Of a DNA stretch of 64,000 nucleotides, positions 12,401 to 23,368 are shown piece by piece. The stretch comes from Cerrena zonata. Lineage: Eukaryota; Basidiomycota; Agaricomycetes; Polyporales; Cerrenaceae. The notes below the pieces were generated by a model. It saw nothing but the letters and a program-made list of their open reading frames with translations. It was not told the DNA's origin and did no database searches. Every line of letters starts with the position of its first letter. The stretch's first letter is position 1. The DNA is taken from assembly GCA_038087015.1 (NCBI GenBank), contig JASBNA010000016.1, positions 310,001-374,000 on the forward strand, in the 5' to 3' direction. A program made the translations under genes and the position numbers.

Positions 12401-15400
12401 GATCTGTTCAGTCATTCGTATGTGCCACGGCCAAACGATTTCAGTGATTTCGCCGAGTATTTCGTGCGGAAGGTACGTTCAAACGATTTGACGTTGTGCA
12501 GGCCAACGATCTTGACCAATGTATGAAATCGCAGAGCTTGGTCAGAGCTATTTCACAAGTCCGATTTGCAAATGGGAAGACACCTCCCGTTGTGCGACAA
12601 TACCTAGTCGACCAGCTCCGATACAACGACAACACATCGAATCCAGTAAGTTTACGGTATTATAATATCACTATTTGCGTACTAAAGAAAAATCATTAGT
12701 ATTCCGATGCGTTGTATATCTGTACAGTCATCTCTGCCTTGACTTGTGCCTCTGTCTCAGCCAATCCGCCTGAGCGTGGAGAGTTTGTCACTGGCGACAA
12801 TGCTCCAATCATTGACGAAGCAGACTCCAACCTGTTGAGGCAAGCTGTGACAGAAATCGACAGATACAGGAGTATGGATAGGCTTATCCCCTCATACCAC
12901 AATGTGGTTACCATTGCGACACTGGATTTTTATGTCACCCTCAGCATGGCTTGTTTGATTCCTCATGAGCCGAGAATATTCTTCCCGCTTACTCGGTATG
13001 CAATCCTGCTTCTCAAATATATGTATTTCATACTGATTATGCGATACAGTGAGGGTAATTATACCCAAGTTCGTATGGCTGCTTTCGACGCCTTGTTCCT
13101 AAGCAAGTGGTATTCGCCGAAGCTCATGCAGTATTTCCTCTCGGTCATGGCAAATGACTCTTCTCGGTATATTCGTCGGCATGTGGCTCGAAACGCCAGT
13201 CAGAGTTTGGCGCTCTTGGTCACTATGGGTGAACTCAAGTCAGGCAAGGATTCAGAATCAGTGCTGATTGAGGAAGATGGTAATGGCCAAGAGAAAGCGA
13301 GGGAGAACAAGAGGAGTGAGATCGATATTCTTATCAAGGCTCTTAGGAAGGATAAAGAAGCGGGTAAGAATGAGGCAATCAGGGAATTCCTCATGCCGAT
13401 CGCAATGTATGTTTTACACATGAATCTCAATGTGATAAAGAACTAACAGCAATTTTTAGGTCTGCTGATGCGGATCATGAAGTTCGTTGGTGTCTACTTA
13501 AGTTGGCCGACCTACTCATTCGTGGTTCGGAGGAAGTGCCTCCCAAAGTCACTATTCACCTGCCGCCAACACCGGTCACAGAAGCTCCTCCTCCTTTGCC
13601 ACTTCTCAAGGTACCTCTCAAGACCCAGAAATCGCTTTCGCTCAAGACTGGGACTCCCAAGAGTCCAGCGACACCTATCTCCGTTGCACCGAAACTCAAA
13701 CTGCCAATCAATGGTGCTCGTGCGGATGCCATTCAAACACCTCGCTCTGGTACGCCACGTTCTGGTACACCTCAGGTGGAAGCGAAGAAAGTTACATTCC
13801 CAGCCCCGAAACCTCCCAAGAGGATTGCGGAGAAACCGGTAGGCAAGGTTCAGCCCAGACATGTACCCAAGGCGCAATCTAGTGGCATGAGCGTTTACGA
13901 TTTGAGAGCGTGTCAAAGTGCTTTTAAGAAGATTCAAACTCACAAGCGGGCAGTAATTTTCTTGCAACCCGTTGACCCTGTCCGAGATCGAGCACCAAAG
14001 TACGTGGGATGAAGTCATCTATTACCTCGGATATTAATCTTCTTCGAACAGCTATTTTGACATTATCAAGAAGCCAATGGATTTGAGTACTATCAACGCC
14101 AAGTTGGAGTCTGGCATGTACAAGGACCGAGCCGAATTTGAGGGCGATTTTCATTTGATGATCAGCAATGCGAAGACATATAATGCTCCAGGCAGCTACG
14201 CCCACAACGAAGCTGTTGCCCTGGAGTCGTTCTTTGACAAGCGTAAGTCTTTTAAATATATGACGGATATCGTTTATTTACTCTTTATAGAATGGGTCCG
14301 AATCAACAAAACGTTGGAAGCAGCCGACAAGGCTCATGCACGACCTCCTCCTGTTGTACCTCCGCCCGGACCGATTCCTGCAACACCGGCCGTCAAACTT
14401 GCCCCTCCAGCTATCCCTCGAACTCCCGCTACGCCTACACCTACTTCCATTCGGCCTTCTATCAAACTACGGCTTGGTGGATCTGTACCTAATGGAACAC
14501 CTGCAGCTGATACATCGAAACCTACGCCTAAGCTCAAAGCTAGGAAGCCCAAAGAGCCAAGGTTATCAGAGGTTCCGCCACCCGGACCATACGTACCTTC
14601 ACCAGCTGCAGAGCCTTCAAGCATTGCGCCCTATGTTGAAGATGATGGGTCTGCAGATCTTCTGGAGGAAGTCATCGCTATTGAGCGAGCTACAAAAGAA
14701 CGAAAACGTGGAGAGAAGTCGAAGGGTAAAGAAAGGGAAGAAAAGGTTGAGAAGGTCGAGAAGGTCGAGAAGGTCAAAGAGGCTCCGCCGCCTCCCAAAA
14801 TTCCGAAACTTGTCCTCAACCATGGCAAACGCAAGAAACCTTCTCTTACAGAAGAACCAGAGTCAGAAGACGAGGAGTTGCTCGCACTTGCTGGACCACC
14901 ACCTTCCAAGAAGTCCAAGTCCTCCGCATCACCTCCTGTCACCGTACCTCCTGTCGCAGGACCGTCCGTCGCAAAACCCACTCCTCCACCTGTTGCACCA
15001 GTGCCTATCAAAAATGGTGTTGTGCTCAAGAACGGCAAAGAGAGAGCCATAAAGACACCTTTAGATACACCAGCAGGCGGCTCAGAGCTGTCGCGGAAGG
15101 GTAAAGAGAAAGCTGCCCCCACAGCGGGGCCAGGGACGCCGACTCCTGCTCGGACAAGGTCGCCGACCCAGACAGCTATCAATGAGAAGAAGTGCAAGGA
15201 AATACTCAAGAATATCTGCAAGATTCCCGACGCTGCTATCTTCTTGCAACCGGTGGATCCTGTACGAGATGGCTGTCCAACGTAAGTTGCCATCGCGTAA
15301 GAACTATAGTAGAGTACTAATCTTTAATGAATAGATATTACGAGGAGATCAAGCACCCGATGGACTTTGCCACGATGACTACGAAACTCAACGAGCACAA

Positions 15401-16010
15401 GTACCTTACCATGGAAGAGTTCGCGAAGGACGTGGAGCTAGTTCTCGCTAACTGTCGACAATTCAACCCACCTACGACATACCCCGTCAATTGTGCAGAC
15501 GCTGTGGAACGTGCGTTCAAGAAGGAATGGTCGAAGGCGATGGAGAAGAAACTCGCCTATAACGAGAAGAGGAGTCTTGTCGGTCTGATAAACAAACTGC
15601 TTGTAGACCCGGTGTGAGTGTCTCCATTGTCCTACTACATGGTATGGTACTAACACAAATTCAACTGTAGTTCCTTCGTCTTCCGCGAACCCGTCGATCC
15701 AGTTGCGCTAGGTATCCCTATGTACTTCGACATCATCCCTCGTAAAGACGCACGAGATCTTAGCACCATCAAGCAGAAACTAGAGGCCGACAAATACGAC
15801 TCGGTCCATGCCTTCGAGGCCGATCTCGACTTGATGATCGACAACGCCATCCGATTCAACGGACCAGATTCTGAAGTTGGGAAGATTTCCTATCTTGCTC
15901 GGGACAAGTACAGGGATATGCTTTCTTCGGTGCGTACTGTTGCTAGCACGAAGAGGAAGCAAGGAGACAAGGGCACCCCTCAGCTAACGAAGAAGGCGAG
16001 GGTACAGTAG
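9451..16010 (+). CDS. TAF2: TFIID subunit TAF2 with three C-terminal bromodomains
   Basis: TAF2 is the TFIID subunit that contacts the core-promoter initiator. It resembles M1 aminopeptidases without their zinc site. The N-terminal beta-rich region (9567-10700), the aminopeptidase-like region (10720-11600; VYETRHALSHALVCQWIG, where an active enzyme would have HEXXH) and the HEAT-like C-terminal part (11660-13440) read as TAF2 throughout. The frame continues through a Pro/Lys-rich linker into three bromodomains: about 13870-14250, 15180-15610 and 15670-15945. The acetyl-lysine-binding Asn is kept in each (TYNAPGS, QFNPPTT, RFNGPDS). The third has lost the usual PMD motif (it reads RKDARDL). 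Intron 12087-12137 starts with GC rather than GT. The start is set by MSKSESK upstream of the conserved LRRGFSI; the first intron (from about 9523) is uncertain. The stop is at 16008-16010. The bromodomain extension could be checked by RNA spanning 13400-14100. Confidence 0.93.
14749..14775 (+). repeat. Three 9-nt tandem units inside TAF2
   Basis: Three exact copies of gagaaggtc, preceded by one imperfect copy, encode Glu-Lys-Val repeats in the charged linker between the first and second bromodomains. This is a likely site of length variation. Confidence 0.8.
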
Positions 16011-16338
16011 CCGGACCTTGGTTGATCTGATTGTGGTTTTCTGTATTTCTTTCGTCATGCTATTTGCTTCGTTGTCGTCTTTGTGTTCTTTATGTATTGT
16101 AGTACTAACCTATCGTGTGCTGTCGCTAATTCACTGTTGCTGTTCTTTGCTCATCTGACTCCAGACTGCGTGTGAATGGAGATGGCGCTTGCTGCGAGTC
16201 GTGCCAAGACTTTTTTTGCGTTGTGCGATGACATCACGATCAAGATATGGACCCTACAACCATATCCAGTGAATTGCCTATAAAGTCGGCTACAATACAC
16301 CGGTGTCTCATTTCCTCACAACCTAACGACAGACCACC
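16011..16338. promoter_or_regulatory. TAF2 3' region and HET-C promoter
   Basis: A T-rich stretch just after TAF2 fits a 3' untranslated region. A TATA-like box, tataaag at 16279-16285, lies about 55 bp upstream of the HET-C start. No coding sequence is seen. Confidence 0.55.
16279..16285 (+). promoter_or_regulatory. TATA-like box of the HET-C gene
   Basis: The sequence tataaag lies about 55 bp before the ATG at 16339. It is assigned by position and sequence only. Confidence 0.45.
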
Positions 16339-19300
16339 ATGAGCAATTTAACGACTACGTTGCTCATCCTCACAGTTTTGCTAGTATTACTTCCTTCCGA
16401 AACATACGCATTCGGAGCTGGAGACATCCCTGATTTTGCATATCTGAATGGCGAGTACTGCTAGTCTTCTTAAGCAACCTTTTCTGACTATCACGTCTGA
16501 AATAGGCAAGGCCTTTCGTCATGGTGATATCGAAAGTATTCTAAGCGAACTCGCAAAGACTGCTGGCCATTCCGTTGGTGGAGGCGGATTGATTGGTTTT
16601 GCGCAGTCGGTGCTTAGTGCAGCATCTGGTGGGGCGAAGTTCTCAAAGGAAGATGTAAAGAGGGTATATTTCGTGAGTGTATAATCTTCCCCCTGAGCCT
16701 AATTGTCAAATTGAGCTTGGACTATACAGGGTAACTGGCTCAGAGATTATTCTCAGGTATGATCGGTTTCATTTTGAAGCCTCATCGTTTCCCCCGCCTT
16801 ATAACACACATTATTAGGCAATGGATATTGCTGGTTTATCAAAACTCACCGGCGATACCATCGTTCTTATCGTCGGCGTCCTTGGATTTTTGGTAAGCAT
16901 ATTACTCCACCGTTAGACGCATACAATCAACTTAAATTATCTTGCAGACCTTTGGATTTGCTACCGAGGAGTATCAGGTGACGCCTGATCGTCTTGGAGT
17001 TTATCTCCCTGTCGAGCATATTGACAATCCCAAGTATGTACAATCAACTATTGTTTCGCGATTAGTGAATTCCAGCTGAACATAATCACTCAGAGGATAT
17101 GCTGAAAAGGAAGGAGATGCTCGCGAATTTCACCCCAAGCTTCGACCCCCTGTCAATCCCGAGGAGCTTGAGATCGACAGACGAACTGGAATGAAGGTAA
17201 TATACTTCATAATTCACATACTCTGTGTTTGTCTTGTGTGCTAATCACCCTCCGTAGAATTATATGGCTACCGAGAACAGAGGGTGGGATACCTCCACCG
17301 CTCATATTCGACGTACGTTGCAGAAGTGCATAGAACACGGTCGACGAGCTCGTGGTCAAGAGGGAGCAGATCTCTGGGAGGCATACCGCCTTTTGGGTAC
17401 TGGCCTTCATACCCTCGAAGACCTGCTCGCCCATAGTAACTGGTGTGAGATTGCCTTGAGAAAGCTAGGTCACCGAGATGTTTTCTGCCATGTAGGGGAT
17501 AACGGTAAGAGAACCATTAGCTTTGGAAGGAAATATAACCAACAAGGTCTTGTCCAGTCACTGTCAATACTCCCAATGGACCCGCTCCACCTCTCGTCAC
17601 AGGTACATTCGGGAGTGCCGATTTCATCCATTCCTTGATGGGCGAGGCGACCGAGTAAGTGCTGTACACACTTCCACACTGTCATGCTAAAACATCCGCT
17701 TGCAGTCACTTGAGCCAGGCTAGTGTGGTCGATCTGTCCAAGCAAATGAATAGTGTAGGTTTATCTAACGCTCAGTCCGGTACCTCGCGACCTCAACTCG
17801 TTCTCTTGATAGGCTTCGAGCAGTGATGAAAATTCCTTTGGTAACCTCAAAGACATCCTTGGCAAGCTTCCAATCGGCGGAGGTAGCGAGGATGACAAGA
17901 TGAACCAAGCCGATGAGATGAAGGCTAAGGCGAAGGCATATGAGTTCAATCCAGACGATGTTGCTCCCCCTGAAGTCCAAGAACAACTCTTGAGTCTTCT
18001 CAAATGGAGAGATGATATCTACAGAGAAGTTCTGAAGGTACGTAAACGAGTTATCGTTTCTCTTACGGCAAAGTCATCTGAGCGGCGGCCCCTTCATAGA
18101 AAATCGAAGCTATTCCAGGTCTAGAGGACCTGATCGAGGCCCTGACCAATGCACTGAACGCATGTAAGTTGAATAACACCCGAGACGAATATGCTATCAA
18201 ATTGAATAACACACCTATAGACGTTTACACCATCATTGCTCCATATCTGACTGTGAGTATTTCCGTTTAGACTCCGGATCCTCACCCCCTTAACTAGTAT
18301 ACTAGCCAATCTTGCAACAAGTAACCTCTGTCTTGGGTGAAGGCAGTAAAGCGGTCATCGATTCAGATGATCAGTACGAGGTACGTTAAGATACGCCGCT
18401 GCACAGAAGTCTTGGGATGACAACTTACATTTATCCTGATAAGGTCTTCAACAATCCTAATGCCTCCGACCCATCACACAGTTTGTTGTCGAAGGTATGT
18501 CACAGACAAATGATACTGCACGCGATCTGACAGTGACATTAACACCGCGGACCGATAGGACCACTTCGCCTTGATCTTGAACGAACCTGCCGGTAAAATC
18601 GCACAAATTGTGGTGCAGTATAGTGTCAACCTCATCGTCGAAGTATGTCTCTTTTTGTCCCTCTTCACACGACAAAAAAATTGAATAGACCTGTTAGGCA
18701 TGGTTCGACGATAACTCCGATCCTAATCGCATTATCGACCAGGTGGGCTGCACAGTAAACTTATCAGCTTGCATTTTCTAAATTCAAATGCGATTAGATC
18801 CTTGAGTCATTCCACCATCCCTACTACGCCAATGGCAGTTCGCGCATCCAGCAAATGATGTTCGAGGGTTTGGAGAAATGGATCGGTGGCCTTGGTCCAG
18901 AGGAGGCCGAGAAGACTTTACAAGCTCTCACCAAAGTCAGTTATCCTTCTCATCCACTCATCAACCGCGGTTTACTATTTTGGGGCTGCATCCAATAGCT
19001 ACCGTTCATTAAAAATTGCACATGCTGACTCTGGATTCCTTTGTTGTATTTTAGGAAAGCGTGAGAGAGGGAAAGAATAAACGCCTCGGTTCTGACGATG
19101 ACATGGCCCAATCATCACAAGTTTTTGGTTGCGGCCATTCACATGGCGCCGGCAGTCAAGGTTATGGTGGTTCATCACAAGCAGGCTACCAAAGTCAAAG
19201 TCAAAGTCAAAGCTACGGCCGTTCCTCAGGTGGCGGTAATCAAACCCAAGGTACCTATGGGTCCTCTGCTCAACAGTACGGTAGCTCTGGTGGGTATGGA

Positions 19301-20458
19301 TCTTCCCAGACGGAGTATAATAGCGGTTAGTGAAACAAACGTGTTATCACCGTGTCTGTCTTCTTTTACTGACTGCATGCTGATTGCTGCCCGCTTCTTG
19401 ATTCGTTAGAGTCTGCCGGAGAATACGGACGCAGCCAAGCGTCCTCTTATGGCCGACAAACTTCTGATACATATGGTGCCTCTGGCGGCTATGCTTCTCG
19501 CAGGGATGACAGTGATTCGTATTCTTCGGCGCGCAGGCAGGAAAACCAGTACGAGCCTAGCACCACCGCAGGCTACGGGTCTGGAGGCTATGGATCGTCA
19601 GGTAGAACTGAGGGTTATAGCTCATCCGATACGTATGACACAAACAGAACAGAAGGATTCGGTTCAGGTGGAGGTGGATACAATTCCAACACCAGGGCTG
19701 AAAGCTATGGTTCTGAAGAACGTCATCCCAGACGTCAGCATCACGGCGAAGAGGAAAGCCGTGGCAGCTCGTACAGCTCTGGAGGCTATGGTGGAGGTGC
19801 TCAGAAGTCTCATGAAGACACTTATAGCTCTCGTCGTCAGGAGGAGAGCGGTTATGGTGGCTCTGGCGGTTATGGGTCATCGAGGTCTGAATTTGTGCGC
19901 ACCGGCGGAGATGAATATGGTTCGAGCAGACGCGAACGGAATGAATACGAAAGTCCAGGTCACGGCAGGGAAGAACGGGAAAGAGAAAGAGAAGGCGGGT
20001 ACGGAGGAAGCTCTTACGGACGTGACGAATCCTCTGGGTACAGTAGACAACAACCTGCTTACGGCGGTGATTCTGGCGGGTATGGTCGCTCTGAAGATAC
20101 TCCGTCTTACGGCGAGGGTCGCAGATACGGTGGTGAAAGTGCTTATGAGAGTCGAGAGGAAGGCGGAAGAGGCGGCTATGGCGGTCACTCAGGATACGGT
20201 GGAGAATCTCGTCGCCCCGAACACACTTCAGGAGAACACCAGAGTCGTCATCATCGTGGAAACGATGACGACAACAATACCTCAAGCTATGGTGGAGGTG
20301 GCTATGGTGGACAAGGCTACCGTGCTGGTGGTGGCTACGGTGGACGTGATGAGACGTTCGGGGCCGAGAAACTCAACTTGGGCTCAGATTCCGACAACGA
20401 AGACAGACACAATAAACACAAGAAGCACCACCGAAGGAAGTCAGAAGATTCCGAGTAG
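16339..20458 (+). CDS. HET-C family protein with long Gly/Tyr/Ser-rich tail
   Basis: The HET-C superfamily was defined from Neurospora het-c, a heterokaryon-incompatibility gene; most members have no assigned biochemical role. The N-terminus (MSNLTTTLLILTVLLVLLP) looks like a signal peptide or anchor and is followed by the family motif AGDIPDFAYLNGKAFRHGD, then NWLRDYSQAMDIAG and HTLEDLLAHSNWCE. At least a dozen introns of about 50-70 nt lie before 19060. Intron 16451-16505 begins with GC (gcgagt); only this splice gives the conserved LNGKAFRHGD. From about 19080 to 20390 the protein is a disordered tail of GYGGS/SYG-type repeats with many Arg and Glu residues, closed by a basic His/Lys-rich end. 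Glycine-rich tails are known in het-c; this one seems long. The stop is at 20456-20458. Confidence 0.92.
19190..19212 (+). repeat. caaagt hexamer repeat in the HET-C tail
   Basis: Nearly four tandem caaagt units encode a Gln-Ser run (QSQSQSQS) at the start of the low-complexity tail. Confidence 0.8.
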
Positions 20459-21486
20459 AGCAAGCGATGTCGAAGTGAAAGAAACCAAACAAACGATTTG
20501 TATATCATGTACTATACTTACAATGTCAATGTTCCTGATGGAGGCAATGTCTGTCCCAAATTGGTTGCCCGACTACCATGACAGGCAGTCACAAAGTCGT
20601 GGCGCTACAAGCGCTACGTTTGGAGTTAGAGGTTGTTCTCAACCACTAAGATCATACCACATATCACTGAAAAGTATCTGTGAGTATTGGTATCTCATGA
20701 TGCAGAACATGGGTCTATCATCCCCGTCTTCCTGATTACTCAAATATCTCTTAGGTCTTTCTAAAAGTAATCTTAGCTCCATTAGTGACCGGTTGACCGC
20801 TCAAAAACGGCATGGAACAAGCATCTGTATGTGATGTCTTGTTCGTTCCCAGGTCAAACGCCATCATCATTAGGTCTATTACGATCCTGTCCTTACTCTC
20901 TCGGACCCTTGGGGCTTGGAAAACACTCCCTCAGAAAGACCGAAATCAATCAGTCACTTGCTCGTGGACCCGCTTTGTCTCCCTTGCCGTTTCTGCCGCA
21001 GGCAGTATTACGACTTGCCTCGTTGTTATCTCTGCCGCATGAACAGTGTCGTACGTGACCATGTTTGCTCTTGCTCGAAATGTGAAGGGCCATGGATACC
21101 CGAAAAGACCTATTTTCCAATAAGCCAATCGCGTCGACCGTCACAAAAGCACATTATTGGGCAGCTCTTCAATCATGTTAGTCCACGCTGGATAACTCCA
21201 CAAAAAGATGTACAAACATATCTTCGCCCGACTAACTGCACCTCAATTCATTACCAGTTCGCATCTGACAGCTGTCTTCTCCGTCTCTAGACCGAGCCAG
21301 TCATCACCCGGTGCCTGTATTCGGAAGGCTGCACCCACTGATCTGCCATGTCCTGGACCCGGAACAGACCACCCATGTTATCCGAACATAATCCTGCTAT
21401 TTTCTTCCAGCACTATAAATTAAGGCGTAACTGAGCTCCTGTCCTTTGAGCTTAGTGCCCACTACCTGCACACGCCACAGCCTAAG
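20459..21486. other. Non-coding stretch between HET-C and the PriA-like gene
   Basis: About 1 kb with no exon set that I can support. Its right end is the promoter of the PriA-like gene, with a TATA box at 21414-21420. The small open frames at 20812-21290 overlap one another, lack splice logic and show no known motif. Confidence 0.6.
21414..21420 (+). promoter_or_regulatory. TATA box of the PriA-like gene
   Basis: The sequence tataaat lies about 67 bp before the ATG at 21487, at a spacing that suits a strongly expressed secreted-protein gene. Confidence 0.55.
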
Positions 21487-22628
21487 ATGCGTTTCTCTTT
21501 CCCCCTCGTCTTCGCATTGGGCACCCTGCTTTCGCAGGTTTCTGGTCGAGCCCTGCAACCTGCTAAGCGTACAACCTCCGACGTTTGTGCAGAGGTTCAC
21601 GCAGGTATCACTATACCGGGTTTGTTGGGTCTCCCTCCCATCACCATCGGTATCTTGGGTATGTGCTCCTCCATTTATTTTATTTTTGTATAAAGATGGA
21701 CTCTCATCTATGACCCAGACCTTTGCTTGTGCTTGGACGGATTACCCGACCTTCTTCACACTAATGCTTTACTCCTTGCTCTCGTAAACATCGTCGGAGT
21801 GGTAAAAGCCACTGCCCAAGTTACGGACATGGTACGCCTATCAGTTTGGACGTTATTATTCTTACATGTGTTCACTCCCATGTCAATTCCGTAGGTCAAT
21901 AAATCGGGAACGAAGTGTTTCTTCCCTGAACATTCCATCTCCATTTGTTCTGCTTCGTACGTCAATCAATTTTCACTGGAAGTGTCAGATTTTCTGATTG
22001 AACATAACTTTCCAGCAATCCTTGCGGATTCCAATGCAAAGACGGCTTCACCCCTTCCCCACCCAAGAAGCCGACTGATTGCGTCTGCACGCCACCTAAG
22101 ATTGTCTGCAACGGAGTTTGTGGCAATTTCAAATCCTGCCCCAGTGCCAAACCGAGTCACCCCAAGCGTGAGCTCGAGATTCAGGCGCGATCCGCTCACT
22201 GCGACTACGGATTCAGTGCTTGCGGCATCTACGGTTGGTCTGGACTCCCATCCTCTCAGGCATGGGAATGTGTTGATACCCAAAACGATATCGAGAGCTG
22301 TAAGTCCGCAACCTTCTTTTAATTAATCCCCACATTGTCGTTTGATGGATGGTATTTTCGCTGTTGCTTACGTCCATTTACAGGCGGTGGATGCACCATC
22401 CCGCTTTCCCTTGGCACTCCCCGTGGTCTGGATTGCACATCTATCCCCGGTGTTGCAGACGTCACCTGTGCCACGGGATCTTGCGTTGTCCATCGTTGCT
22501 TGCCCGGATACGTCGTGTCTCTTGACAAGACCTTCTGTGTCCGCAAGGGTGGCAAGAAGTTCATCAATAACGAAAGCATTGCTGCCTCTGCTTACGGGTT
22601 AGAACATCAACCTCTCAAACGCACCTAA
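21487..22628 (+). CDS. PriA-like cysteine-rich secreted protein
   Basis: Resembles the PriA family, first described from Lentinula fruiting primordia, with relatives linked to the cell surface or capsule in other basidiomycetes; biochemical function is unknown. MRFSFPLVFALGTLLSQVSG is a clear signal peptide and sets the start. The mature protein runs through five introns (from 21661, 21830, 21954, 22301 and their acceptors) and holds many cysteines: CVCTPPKIVCNGVCGNFKSC in the middle, then CGGGCTIPL, GLDCTSIPGVADVTC and VVHRCLPGY near the end, the last three being the family hallmark. A hydrophobic stretch (LLLALVNIVGVV) precedes the first cysteine-rich block. The frame is intact to the stop at 22626-22628. 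The neighbouring hydrophobin and pseudokinase make this the accessory part of the window. Confidence 0.85.
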
Positions 22629-23271
22629 GGATATGAGAGTCTAGATGTCTTCGAGCCTTGTGTGATGTCGGGAGAACGAGGACGGTGATGAGCTCCGTAG
22701 TCTATGTGCTTCTTAGTGGTTTGCTATTACTTCTATCCTGGGACTTTTGTTGTATTAGGGAACTCGAGCGAAAACAGCCATTTGTGCCTGAATGATGCTT
22801 CTGGCTCTGTAAGAGGCCGAGTGCCTGGGGAATTTAAAGATGTACACTTCCCCGAAGACGTCAAGTTGAAGTTAGTCTGGAACCGACGCGGACGGAGACT
22901 GTCATCGGTGTGAGAACTAGGAATCCCCTTGAACGAGTCTAACCTCTCTTAACTCTATCATTCCCTTTCACGCTGACAGCCTTTGTGTCATCTTTGTTTC
23001 GCGATGAGAAAGATTGATTGATAGGGTGGATTACGCCGAAGAAGTCGAAGTGAATATAGACAGTGTTGTGCTACATACTACATACACCGTGGATCAGATC
23101 ATCTGGATTGAAGGGTAAATATACTGAGAGTTTGGTACATGAGGTCTGGGTCGTTTTACATCATGAGAAGCGCCACATTATGAGCGACGCAGTAAACAAG
23201 ATGAACCCACTATGACAGTATGATTTGGTTGGACGAGAATAGTCTATACAGGACGAGCCTCTCAAGTCTTG
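22629..23271. other. Non-coding gap, PriA-like gene to pseudokinase
   Basis: This 3'-3' gap between convergent genes has no coding sequence I can support. It probably holds both 3' untranslated regions. Confidence 0.6.
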
Positions 23272-23368
23272 GTTCCATCTAGATATGCATCTGCGGCCGG
23301 TGATAAAAACAGATTCCGAAGAGCGATGGTTTCCGGCCTTGTCTTAGGATAAGCTTGCAAACAATTTC

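Noticed and set aside
19449..20735. A 428-codon open frame overlapping the HET-C tail on the same strand
   Set aside because: It is a shadow of the repetitive Gly/Tyr/Ser tail: the repeat lacks stops in this frame as well, the residues make no domain, and the HET-C frame joins the upstream exons.
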